17,774 nucleotides of DNA from Acetobacteraceae bacterium (GTDB taxonomy: Bacteria; Pseudomonadota; Alphaproteobacteria; Acetobacterales; Acetobacteraceae), in assembly GCA_003506895.1 (NCBI GenBank), contig DNXO01000072.1, positions 1 through 17,774 of the forward strand. Reading direction: 5' to 3'. The notes below the pieces were generated by a model. It saw only the letters and a program-made list of their open reading frames with translations, had not been told where the DNA came from and made no database searches. Position 1 is the first letter of the stretch. Each line of letters begins with the position of its first letter. Shown here piece by piece: positions 6,080 to 13,260 of this stretch. Position numbers and translations under genes: made by a program.

Positions 6080-7267
6080 TCAATGCGCGTGCTGGGGCCG
6101 CTTGGCGACGGGGGCTTCGGCGAGGCCGCGTTTCAGGACGATGCCGTGACGACGCAGCATCCGGTATAATGTTACGCGCGATACACGCAAGGCATCGGCG
6201 GTGGAGGTGATGTTTTCACCCGTCCGTTCCAATGTTTCGAGCAGTGACGCGCGTTCCTCCGGGGACCCGGGCTTCGGCACGCCCGGGACCGGTGTCCCGT
6301 CGGCATGGTCATCCAACCCGATCAGTATCGTTGCGTCGATCAGCGGGCCGTCGCCGACCACGACCGCTCGGCGGACCACCGACATCAGTTCCCGGACATT
6401 GCCCGGCCAGCGATGGCGCCTCAAAGCGCTCGTGGCGTCCGGAGTAAAGCCCTCCACCTCGCGGTTGAAGTCGCGCCGGGCGATACGGAGAAAGTGGTAG
6501 GCAAGCGGGATGATGTCGTCGGGGCGATCGCGCAAAGGCGGGATTGGCAGCGTCAGGACATTCAGCCGGTAGAACAGATCTTCCCGGAAGCGCCCCTCGG
6601 CGATGGCCTGCGCCAGCCGCACGTTCGTCGCGGAGACGATACGGACGTTCAGGGCGATCGTTTCACGGCCGCCGACACGGCGGATTTGGCCCTCCTGCAG
6701 AAAACGCAGCAGGTGGCCTTGCAGGTCGATCGGCATGTCGCCGATTTCATCCAGGAACAATGTGCCGCCGTTGGCGAACTCGATCTGGCCCAGGCTGCGA
6801 GCGGCCGCGCCGGTGAATGCGCCTTTCTCGTACCCGAACAGTTCCGAGGCGACGAGGCCGGGCGGGATCGCGGCGCAATTCAACGCCACGAACGGCCCAT
6901 GGGACCGTCGTGAGCCGTCATGAATGGCCCGTGCGAGCAGTTCCTTGCCGGTACCGCTTTCGCCCGTGATCAGGACGGGTTCGTCGGTTTGTTCGAACCG
7001 CCGCACCAGCGCCGCGATATGGCGCATGGCCGGGCTGTCGCCAATGATCGCGGGCGGTTCATTGCGCGGCGGATCCTTGCGGGAGTCAACGGTTTCATAC
7101 AGCCGGCCCAGCAGTGTCGGGTCCTCGGCGGCACGCTCCATCAGAAGGCGTGCCAGCCGTTGCGCCGGTATGCGTGCCAGGTCGTCAACGCTGACGCTCG
7201 CGCCTGCGATGTCCTCGACGCATGGCGGGAGGTGTGTTTCCGGAAAAAAGGGCCGGCTTTCGGACAT
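6080..7267 (-). CDS. Sigma-54-dependent transcriptional activator (enhancer-binding protein, Fis-type HTH)
   Basis: This AAA+ activator remodels the RpoN-RNA polymerase closed complex. All key motifs are present in the 395 aa: Walker A GESGTGKE (102-109), the sigma-54 contact loop GAFTGA (149-154), Walker B GTLFLDEIGD (168-177), the arginine-finger region RFREDLFYRLN (227-236), sensor-2 RWPGNVREL (286-294) and a Fis-type HTH (ADALRVSRVTLYRMLRR, about 357-373). The N-terminal region is only about 70 residues, with no phospho-acceptor REC or GAF domain. Activity is therefore probably controlled by expression, a partner or a small ligand rather than a kinase. The ATG at 7267 has no good SD. The closest sigma-54 promoter in the window is that of the export gene at 4798, and a shared palindrome supports that gene as a target. 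Confidence 0.93.
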   Translation of the reverse strand: MSESRPFFPETHLPPCVEDIAGASVSVDDLARIPAQRLARLLMERAAEDPTLLGRLYETVDSRKDPPRNEPPAIIGDSPAMRHIAALVRRFEQTDEPVLITGESGTGKELLARAIHDGSRRSHGPFVALNCAAIPPGLVASELFGYEKGAFTGAAARSLGQIEFANGGTLFLDEIGDMPIDLQGHLLRFLQEGQIRRVGGRETIALNVRIVSATNVRLAQAIAEGRFREDLFYRLNVLTLPIPPLRDRPDDIIPLAYHFLRIARRDFNREVEGFTPDATSALRRHRWPGNVRELMSVVRRAVVVGDGPLIDATILIGLDDHADGTPVPGVPKPGSPEERASLLETLERTGENITSTADALRVSRVTLYRMLRRHGIVLKRGLAEAPVAKRPQHAH

Positions 7268-7307
7268 CCTGGATCGTTTCCATGTGCGAGGTGAACGACG
7301 CCTGTTT

Positions 7308-7319
7308 CGTCACGTGACG
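7308..7319. promoter_or_regulatory. 12-bp palindrome upstream of the sigma-54 activator gene
   Basis: CGTCACGTGACG is a perfect 12-bp palindrome 40 nt upstream of the activator's start codon. Its core GTCACGTGAC matches GTTACGTAAC at 4617-4626 as GTYACGTRAC. An autoregulatory operator is the simplest reading. It could also serve the divergent gene at 7554. Confidence 0.5.
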
Positions 7320-7553
7320 TGTTATCGCAAACCTCTCGCTGGCGGGATCACGACCGCGTGCCACGCCATCATCAGAAGGGGAGCGTGACAATCTCGCCGC
7401 CAGGGCCGGCCGACGCGGACGGGCAACACGCCGGGATAATCGAAATCAGGCCCATCCGCCGCCAGAAACCGTTATGTAATCAATATTATGGCATCGCCCC
7501 GCCGATCGATTGTTCTGGCTACGGGTACTCGTTCGCGTGTAGAGGGCCGCCGC

Positions 7554-8288
7554 ATGCGTTGGTTGATGCTTGTTCCATTTTTGTTTGCCTCGCCTTCCTG
7601 GGCGTTCGAGCCGGCTTCGCCGACGGCATCGCGAACCGTCGCAATGCGCCCGGTTGGTGCGTTGACGGTTGCGCCGCGCCCGATGCAGCCGGTCGCGGCC
7701 GATCCGGCGACGTTATGTGAGACGGCGGCAACGACCGCGGAGTATGTTGGCCGGCTGCCACCGCGGTTGCTGGCCGCGATCGGTGTCACCGAAACGGGGC
7801 GGGTCGATCCCGATACCGGGCGGCTGCGGCCCTGGCCTTGGACGATCAATGCCGAGGGGGTGGGGCAGTTCTTCCAGACGCGCCAGCAGGCGATCGCCGC
7901 GGTGAACGCGCTGCGGGCGCGTGGGGTTCAGTCGATCGATGTCGGCTGCATGCAGGTCAACTTGATGTATCACCCGGACGCGTTCGCCTCGCTGGAGGAA
8001 GCGTTCGATCCGCGGGTGAACGCCATTTATGCCGCGAAGTTCCTGAACGCACTGTATGCCGAGGCGAAGGACTGGGCGCATGCGATCGCGGCGTATCATT
8101 CCGAGACGCCCGCGTTAGGCGATGCATACCGGGTTTTGGTGATGGCTCGCTGGCAGAACGGGGATTTGCGCGCGGCGGCGCCGGTCGGCGCACAGTATCA
8201 GGATTTCGCCCCGCACACGGACGCATACGGCGCGTTCGCACCGAGCGGTTCGGTTTACCGGTCGTTTAGTGGGGCGACAGGGCGGTAG
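7554..8288 (+). CDS. Secreted lytic-transglycosylase-like (lysozyme-fold) protein
   Basis: Probably a periplasmic peptidoglycan-cleaving enzyme. The start at 7554 is chosen because AGAGGG lies 7 nt upstream and the product then begins with a clean signal peptide (MRWLMLVPFLFASPSWA, cleavage before FEP); an in-frame ATG at 7488 would bury it. In the 244-aa product the SLT-type domain spans about 55-205. The likely catalytic Glu80 sits in IGVTETGR, followed by PWTINAEGVGQFF, the conserved IDVGCMQVNL, an Asn-rich segment with AAKFLNALY, and AIAAYHSE. The C-terminus (206-244) is low-complexity and Tyr/Phe/Ser-rich. Similar stand-alone SLT proteins assist secretion or flagellar systems in alphaproteobacteria, but no such genes are nearby. 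The gene is divergent from the sigma-54 activator. Confidence 0.88.
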   Translation: MRWLMLVPFLFASPSWAFEPASPTASRTVAMRPVGALTVAPRPMQPVAADPATLCETAATTAEYVGRLPPRLLAAIGVTETGRVDPDTGRLRPWPWTINAEGVGQFFQTRQQAIAAVNALRARGVQSIDVGCMQVNLMYHPDAFASLEEAFDPRVNAIYAAKFLNALYAEAKDWAHAIAAYHSETPALGDAYRVLVMARWQNGDLRAAAPVGAQYQDFAPHTDAYGAFAPSGSVYRSFSGATGR

Positions 8289-8336
8289 GATTCCGTTGGC
8301 GGCAACGCCGGATAACCGCCGGCGGATCACGGTAGA

Positions 8337-8669
8337 TCAGGTCAGCGCCAGCATCACCACGCCGGCGCAGATCAGTGCCAGCGCGCCCAAATGCATGGCA
8401 CCGAGCGGTTCGGCGAAGGCGAAGTGGCCGATCAGGGCGGCCGCGACGTACGAGATCGCGGTACAGGGAAGGGCGACCGACATTGGGATCCGCCGCAGTG
8501 CGACGATGTAGAGCAGCGCGGCGCCCCCATAGAGGCAGAGGCCGATCATCGTCCGCATGTCGAACAATTGTGCCACGAACGAGGACGCGCCGGCGCCGGC
8601 TTTCAGAAGCGTCTGGCCCGCCATGCTGGTGACGATCGCCACCGCCAGTACCGCCCAATAGGCGTTCAT
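8337..8669 (-). CDS. Small EamA/SMR-type membrane transporter (EmrE/ArnE-ArnF-like)
   Basis: The 110-aa product has four hydrophobic segments (about 3-23, 38-58, 62-82, 88-109), the classic size and layout of the small multidrug resistance/DMT half-transporters that work as dimers. Motifs include AGQTLLKAGA in TM1, the Gly-rich YGGAALLYIVALRRIPMSVALP and a C-terminal FAEPLGAMHLGALALICAGV. The ATG overlaps the glycosyltransferase stop as ATGA, so the two are translationally coupled. By analogy with ArnE/ArnF, it most likely moves the lipid-linked sugar made by its neighbour across the inner membrane. A drug-efflux role is less likely in this context. A longer frame running upstream from here is only the shadow of the glycosyltransferase. 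Confidence 0.88.
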   Translation of the reverse strand: MNAYWAVLAVAIVTSMAGQTLLKAGAGASSFVAQLFDMRTMIGLCLYGGAALLYIVALRRIPMSVALPCTAISYVAAALIGHFAFAEPLGAMHLGALALICAGVVMLALT

Positions 8670-9649
8670 GCCCGGTCCGAACTGCGCAGGATTTCCCGCA
8701 CGGTGCCTTGCGGTTTGCCGTTCGCCGACAGGAAGGTGCGGCCGACATACTCGCCCAGCACGCCAAGGATCATCGACTGCACGCCCGCCACCAGCAGCAG
8801 CACGGTCATCGTGGAGGCCCAGCCCGAGGGTGTGTTGTGCATGAACAGCGCCTCCCCGATCGTGGCGACAGCACCGATCGCGCCGAGGACCGACATGCCA
8901 AGCCCGGCGAAGATCGCCAGCCGCAGCGGGGCCAGCGAGAAGCTGGTGGCAAGATTCAACCAAAGGCGCACGAGGCGCACGAGCGTGTAGTTTGAGCGGC
9001 CTTCCAGGCGCGGAAGGTGGCGGACCTGGATCGAGTCGATGCGCTGGGTGACCTGCATGATCAGGCCGTCCACATACGGGTAGGGGCCGCTGTAGCGGGT
9101 GACCGCCTGCACGACCATGGCGGACATGCAGCGGAACGAGGACAGGTAAAGGCCCGGCGGCTTGTCCAGCAACTGGTCTGCCACGTGGTTGGCGAAACGG
9201 CTGCCCAGATTGCGCCAGCCTTCGTGCTGCTTCACCGCATACCGCGTGTAAACCACGTCCCAGTTGCCTTTGCGGGCATGGTCGTAGAGCTTCACGACCT
9301 CCTCCGGCGGGTTCTGCAAATCGTCGTCCATGGTGATGACGTAGTCGCCGCTGACGTGGCGCAGGCCGGTCATGACCGCGTTGTGCTCGCCGTAATTGCG
9401 GGCATGTTCGATGTAGATCACTGGGATTCGGGCAGTGGTGAGAAGATCGCGGCAAACATCACCCGAGTTGTCCGGGCTGCCGTCGTTCACCAGCACGACC
9501 TCCAGCCCGCCTTCGGGGTCCAGGTCGGAGAGTGCGTCCACCAGTCGCCCAACGGTGGCGGCGCCGCGGTAAACCGGCACGACGATGGACAGTCCGGGCC
9601 TGGTTGTCCGGGGCAGGGTGGTTTCGATCAGGGTGACGGTGTCTTTCAT
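8666..9649 (-). CDS. Family 2 glycosyltransferase, ArnC/GtrB (polyprenyl-phosphate glycosyltransferase) type
   Basis: The likely reaction is transfer of a sugar from a nucleotide sugar to undecaprenyl phosphate on the cytoplasmic face of the inner membrane. The 327-aa product has a GT-A domain with LSIVVPVYRGAATVGRLV (20-37), VLVNDGSPDNS (52-62), NYGEHNAVMTGL (85-96) and the metal-binding DDDLQNP (108-114). It then has the RSNYTLVRLVRLW amphipathic motif (218-230) and two C-terminal membrane helices (about 240-268 and 279-303) ending in GEYVGR, all characteristic of ArnC/GtrB/DPM1-like enzymes. The ATG overlaps the upstream methyltransferase stop, and its own stop overlaps the SMR gene, both as ATGA. 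The sugar substrate cannot be predicted. Confidence 0.92.
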   Translation of the reverse strand: MKDTVTLIETTLPRTTRPGLSIVVPVYRGAATVGRLVDALSDLDPEGGLEVVLVNDGSPDNSGDVCRDLLTTARIPVIYIEHARNYGEHNAVMTGLRHVSGDYVITMDDDLQNPPEEVVKLYDHARKGNWDVVYTRYAVKQHEGWRNLGSRFANHVADQLLDKPPGLYLSSFRCMSAMVVQAVTRYSGPYPYVDGLIMQVTQRIDSIQVRHLPRLEGRSNYTLVRLVRLWLNLATSFSLAPLRLAIFAGLGMSVLGAIGAVATIGEALFMHNTPSGWASTMTVLLLVAGVQSMILGVLGEYVGRTFLSANGKPQGTVREILRSSDRA

Positions 9650-10359
9650 GGTCTCTCTGCTATTGCCAGCACCGACCCACCGAAGGGAAGCGAGACGGGC
9701 AGGTGCCGTTCAGTTTTTGTGATGGCGTGCAATGTAACATCCAGCCATGGCGGAAACGGGGCGACGTCTGACACAGAGTCGCCACGCGCGAGGATTTTCC
9801 GCTGGGCTATCATCAAGGGCAGAAGCAAGCCGTTCCAATAGCCGGTCTGGATGCGTGCGAACCCGGCCTGGCGCAGCAGGGCGGCGGCCGCGCGGGCGGT
9901 AAAGCGCCGGGCGTTGTGGACATGGCGGTCGTGGGCGGACATCAGCCATTGGTAGGAGGGCAAATTCAGCACCAACCGGCCGCCGGGCTTCAGCACGCGC
10001 CTGAGTTCGGCCAGCGTCGCCGATGGGTCCACGGCGGCGTGGCACAGCACGTCGGCGCTGACCACGGCATCGAAAGCGGCGGCGGCAAAGGGAAGGGCGT
10101 TGACGCTGCCCCGCGCGACGAGAGCGGCGGATTTGGCTTTGGCCCTAGCAGCGGCCGTGTGGTCCCATTCCAGTCCGAAGCCTGTCAGGTCGGGACGCTG
10201 CCGTTTCAACACAGCCAGGAACCCGCCAGTGCCGCAGCCGGCGTCGAGGATTTGTCCTCGGACTGGCATTAAAGCGTCGAGCAGTCGCTGATGCAGGGCG
10301 CGATACCACCACATCCGGCCCTCGGCCTCATCCATCAGAGCGTATTCAGCCGGTTCCAT
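9646..10359 (-). CDS. Class I SAM-dependent methyltransferase
   Basis: A soluble 237-aa Rossmann-fold methyltransferase of the Methyltransf_11/UbiE-like type. Motif I ILDAGCGTG (37-45) binds SAM; GLEWD (about 62-66) is the acidic loop; ALPFAAAAFDAVVSADVLCH (88-107) and LKPGGRLVLNLPSY (123-136) are motifs II and III. It is the first gene of a three-gene minus-strand operon; the next start overlaps its stop (ATGA). In this setting it probably methylates a sugar, lipid or saccharide intermediate handled by the glycosyltransferase, but the substrate is unknown. Start choice is moderate: there is no clear SD, and a second ATG 8 codons later (10335) is possible. It is divergent from the EamA gene with only 64 nt between. 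Confidence 0.88.
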   Translation of the reverse strand: MEPAEYALMDEAEGRMWWYRALHQRLLDALMPVRGQILDAGCGTGGFLAVLKRQRPDLTGFGLEWDHTAAARAKAKSAALVARGSVNALPFAAAAFDAVVSADVLCHAAVDPSATLAELRRVLKPGGRLVLNLPSYQWLMSAHDRHVHNARRFTARAAAALLRQAGFARIQTGYWNGLLLPLMIAQRKILARGDSVSDVAPFPPWLDVTLHAITKTERHLPVSLPFGGSVLAIAERP

Positions 10360-10423
10360 GCGCGGTGATTGCCTTGCGGGCGGTTTGGCCGCAAGTGATA
10401 GGTAACAACCGAGGGGAATCGTC

Positions 10424-11350
10424 TTGTCGCGAGCCGTGGTGGCCGGGCGGGTGCTGACCGATAATGCGGCCGATACGATCCGCGGGATTGGGTTGGTGGC
10501 GCTGTCCTATGCGGTGCTCTCCCTGGGGGACGCGTCGGCGAAATGGGCCATCCTGTCCGCCGGAGTCGCCTGGGTGCTGATGTGGCGCGGTCTGTTCGGT
10601 TCGGCGGCGATCCTGGCGGTAACCGCCTATCGAGGCGATTCCGGCGGGTGGCGGCGCGTTGTTCCGGTGCGGTGGAAGACGGTCATGCTGCGGGCCGCGC
10701 TGTCGTCGTTCACCACCGCCGCATGGTATCTGTCATGGCGGCACATGCAGTTGGCGGACACCTACGCGCTGGGCTTCACCGCCCCGCTGATCATGACCGT
10801 GCTGGCGATCCCGATGCTGGGGGAAAAGATCCGCTGGCGGCGGATGCTGTCCACTTTGCTCGGCTTCTGCGGCGTGCTGGTGATGCTGCGTCCGGGCGGC
10901 TCGTTATGGAATCCGGCCCTGCCGCTGCTGATGGCCGGCATCGTCAGCATGGCGATCACCCGCATCATGGCCCGCCAGTTGTCGCGCACCGAGACGGCGG
11001 AGTGTCAGGCGTTCTGGCTGATGGCCTCGCATGGGCTGGCTGGGTTCTGCATGCTGGCGCTGTATCCGCCCGGGTTGGCGGGATCGGCTGGAATTTGGCT
11101 TGTGCTGGCGGGCCTGGGGATTTCCAGCGGGTTGGCCCATTGCGTGTTCACCGTGGCCTATGGACTGGCGCCGGTGTCGGCCCTCGCTCCCTACGAATAC
11201 ACCATGCTGATCTGGGGCGGCGCCGCCGGCTATTTCGTGTTCGGCGAAGTGCCGTCGTGGAGCACGGTGTTCGGGGCGGCGATCGTCGCGGCGGCTGGGC
11301 TCTATAACCTGCATCGTGAACGTCTGCGGCGGGGGCAGCAGGGCGCGTAG
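10424..11350 (+). CDS. EamA/DMT-family inner-membrane transporter
   Basis: The 308-aa product has about ten hydrophobic segments in two EamA repeats, the standard drug/metabolite transporter architecture. Typical features are a GDASAKWA motif in TM1, LSSFTTAAWYLSWRHMQLADTYAL, LGEKIRWRR before a TM ending GVLVMLRPGG, and in the second half YEYTMLIWGGAAGYFVFGEVP, where the final Gly-Glu-Pro-type motif is diagnostic. Family members export amino acids, nucleotides or S-adenosylmethionine; the substrate cannot be assigned. The TTG start is chosen because GAGGGG lies 7 nt upstream; other starts lack a ribosome-binding site. The 3' end lies 3 bp from the aroKB stop (convergent), with no room for a separate terminator. 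Confidence 0.9.
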   Translation: MSRAVVAGRVLTDNAADTIRGIGLVALSYAVLSLGDASAKWAILSAGVAWVLMWRGLFGSAAILAVTAYRGDSGGWRRVVPVRWKTVMLRAALSSFTTAAWYLSWRHMQLADTYALGFTAPLIMTVLAIPMLGEKIRWRRMLSTLLGFCGVLVMLRPGGSLWNPALPLLMAGIVSMAITRIMARQLSRTETAECQAFWLMASHGLAGFCMLALYPPGLAGSAGIWLVLAGLGISSGLAHCVFTVAYGLAPVSALAPYEYTMLIWGGAAGYFVFGEVPSWSTVFGAAIVAAAGLYNLHRERLRRGQQGA

Positions 11351-11353
11351 GCC

Positions 11354-13033
11354 CTACGCCGAGCATCCCTCATCCCGCAGCAGCTCCATCACCGCATCGG
11401 GCGGCACGTCCGAACTGGTGAACGCCTGCCCGATTCCGCGTGCCAGTACGAAGTGCAGCGCCCCGTCGCGCATCTTCTTGTCCCGCCGCATGTGCCCAAT
11501 CAGCGTCGCCGCCGAAAACCGCCGGTTCAGCATCGACAGATCAGCCGGCAACCCCACCGCCGACACATGCGCGATCACCCGCTCCGCATCCGCCGGAGGA
11601 CACAGTCCCAACCGAACCGACAGCTTGAACGCCAGACCCAGGCCGACCGCCACGCCCTCGCCATGCAGCAACCCGCCATCGTAGCCGTATTCCGCCTCCA
11701 GCGCGTGGCCGAACGTGTGCCCCAAATTCAGCAACGCCCGCCCGTCGTTCGGCTTTTCCTCGCGCTCATCATCCCCGACCACCGCCGCCTTGAAGGCGCA
11801 GGCGCGCTTGATCGCCTCCGCCTGCGCGTCGCGGTCGCCCGACACCACACCCCGGCCATGCCGCTCGCACCACGAGAAGAACGCCGCATCCCCGATCATC
11901 CCGGCCTTCGCGATCTCCGCGTAGCCCGCCATCAACTCGCGAGGCGGCAGAGTCCCCAGCGTCCCGGTATCCGCCAACACCATCTTCGGCTGATAGAACG
12001 CGCCGACCAGGTTCTTCCCCCGCCGCGTGTTCACCCCGGTCTTGCCACCCACCGACGAATCGACCTGAGACAGCAGCGTGGTGGGGATCTGCACAAAAGG
12101 CAGCCCGCGCAACGTCGTCGCCGCCGCGAACCCCGCCAGATCGCCGACCACCCCACCGCCCAGCGCGATCACCGCCGTCCGCCGCTCGACCCGCGCCTCC
12201 AGCAACTGGTCCACCACATCCAGATAGGTTTCCATCGTCTTGCAGCCCTCGCCGCCCTTCACGACGATGGAGCTGGCCTGGATCGCGGTCTCCGCCAGCC
12301 CGTCCATCAGCGTCTGCAAATGCAGCCCCGCCACGGTCTGATCGGTCACCACAACCGCGCGCTTCTGCTGAAGCCGCGGCGCCAGCAGCGCACCAGCCCG
12401 CGCCAGCAAATTATCCCCAATCACCACATCATAGCTCGTGCTCGGCAGCACCACATGCAGCCGCCGAGCGGGCTTCCACTCGGCCAGGGCGTTCATCACG
12501 CCGTTGGTGGTCACATCCGGCGGTTCGTCGCCGCAATCGACGATCACGTCCGCCTCGGCATACACCGGGTAGCGGATTTCCATCAGCTCCCGCAGGGTTT
12601 CCTCGCGATCCTTCCCAGCCAACAGCGGCCGGTTGTCGCGGCTGGCGACGCGCCGCACCAGCGTGGGCAATGTGCAGCGCAGCCAGACGCTGATCGCCTC
12701 CGCCCGCGTGCTTTCCCGAGTCGCGGGGTCCATGAACGCCCCCCCGCCGAACGCCAGCACCATCGGGTCCCCGGCCAGCAGGCGGCGGATCACCCGGCGT
12801 TCACCGTCGCGGAACGCAGGCTCCCCATATCGTGCGAACAGTTCGGGGATGGTGCAGCCGGCGGCGAGTTCGATCTCTTGATCGGCGTCGCGGAACGGCA
12901 AACCCAGGCGCGCGGCCAGCCGCCGGCCGATGGAGGTCTTGCCAGCCCCCATCAGTCCGACCAGCACGATGCTGCGTCCGGCAATGGTGTCGGGGACCGG
13001 AATCGTCTCCCGTAGAGCAGTGTTGCGTGTCAT
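11354..13033 (-). CDS. aroKB: Bifunctional shikimate kinase / 3-dehydroquinate synthase (AroKB fusion)
   Basis: Two shikimate-pathway enzymes in one 559-aa cytosolic protein. Residues about 18-185 are shikimate kinase: Walker A GLMGAGKTS (26-34), DADQEIE shikimate contact (49-55), FRDGERR (75-80) and FGGGAF. Residues about 190-559 are 3-dehydroquinate synthase: KGGEGCKT, GGGVVGDLAGF (292-302), QIPTTLLSQVDSSVGGKTGVN (NAD and substrate loops), and metal ligands Glu in YAEIAK (373), His in GHTFGHALE (439) and His in LHGEGVA (457). The order AroB step then AroK step is inverted in the chain, as in known AroKB fusions. The ATG at 13033 is preferred; an in-frame GTG at 13051 is possible, and neither has a good SD. 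It is divergent from the 47-aa gene and xerD. Confidence 0.94.
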   Translation of the reverse strand: MTRNTALRETIPVPDTIAGRSIVLVGLMGAGKTSIGRRLAARLGLPFRDADQEIELAAGCTIPELFARYGEPAFRDGERRVIRRLLAGDPMVLAFGGGAFMDPATRESTRAEAISVWLRCTLPTLVRRVASRDNRPLLAGKDREETLRELMEIRYPVYAEADVIVDCGDEPPDVTTNGVMNALAEWKPARRLHVVLPSTSYDVVIGDNLLARAGALLAPRLQQKRAVVVTDQTVAGLHLQTLMDGLAETAIQASSIVVKGGEGCKTMETYLDVVDQLLEARVERRTAVIALGGGVVGDLAGFAAATTLRGLPFVQIPTTLLSQVDSSVGGKTGVNTRRGKNLVGAFYQPKMVLADTGTLGTLPPRELMAGYAEIAKAGMIGDAAFFSWCERHGRGVVSGDRDAQAEAIKRACAFKAAVVGDDEREEKPNDGRALLNLGHTFGHALEAEYGYDGGLLHGEGVAVGLGLAFKLSVRLGLCPPADAERVIAHVSAVGLPADLSMLNRRFSAATLIGHMRRDKKMRDGALHFVLARGIGQAFTSSDVPPDAVMELLRDEGCSA

Positions 13034-13107
13034 AATTGCCGAAGCTAGCACACCGGCCCCGGATCAGGCGATTGCCTGCGTGACGGGATCGGGTTTCAGG
13101 AGCGTCG

Positions 13108-13251
13108 ATGATTCGTATTTTCTTTTTCGTGGTGCTGGCCGGGCTGGTGGCCCTTGCTGGCGGGGTGCTGATGCTGGGGGTCTTCCCGCCGTCGCCGCAT
13201 CCGCAGGCGGTGGAGAAGGTGGTGCCGAACGACAAGTTCCAGGTCCATTAG
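13108..13251 (+). CDS. Small single-pass membrane peptide (47 aa) between aroKB and xerD
   Basis: The reading MIRIFFFVVLAGLVALAGGV continues through one long hydrophobic helix (about residues 3-26) into a Pro-rich turn (FPPSPHPQ) and a polar, charged tail ending DKFQVH. AGGAG lies 5 nt upstream of the ATG and the stop lies 9 nt before the xerD GTG, so it is probably co-transcribed with xerD. The helix would leave a short tail in the periplasm, or the segment may be an uncleaved signal anchor. I know of no assigned function. It is easily missed because of its size. Confidence 0.72.
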   Translation: MIRIFFFVVLAGLVALAGGVLMLGVFPPSPHPQAVEKVVPNDKFQVH

Positions 13252-13260
13252 GCGGGCCGG

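Noticed and set aside
8289..8336. Possible terminator between the convergent genes at 8288 and 8337
   Set aside because: Only a 6-bp CGCCGG/CCGGCG stem with a 7-nt loop and no T run; not strong enough to list.
8670..9455. Upstream extension of the small transporter frame to 372 residues
   Set aside because: The first 262 residues are the glycosyltransferase gene read in the wrong frame. Only the last 110, starting at the ATGA overlap, form a membrane protein.
11453..13015. 520-residue open frame on the plus strand opposite aroKB
   Set aside because: It is the antisense shadow of a conserved high-GC gene. Its product is Arg/His/Gln/Pro-rich and has no motif, while the minus strand encodes complete AroKB.
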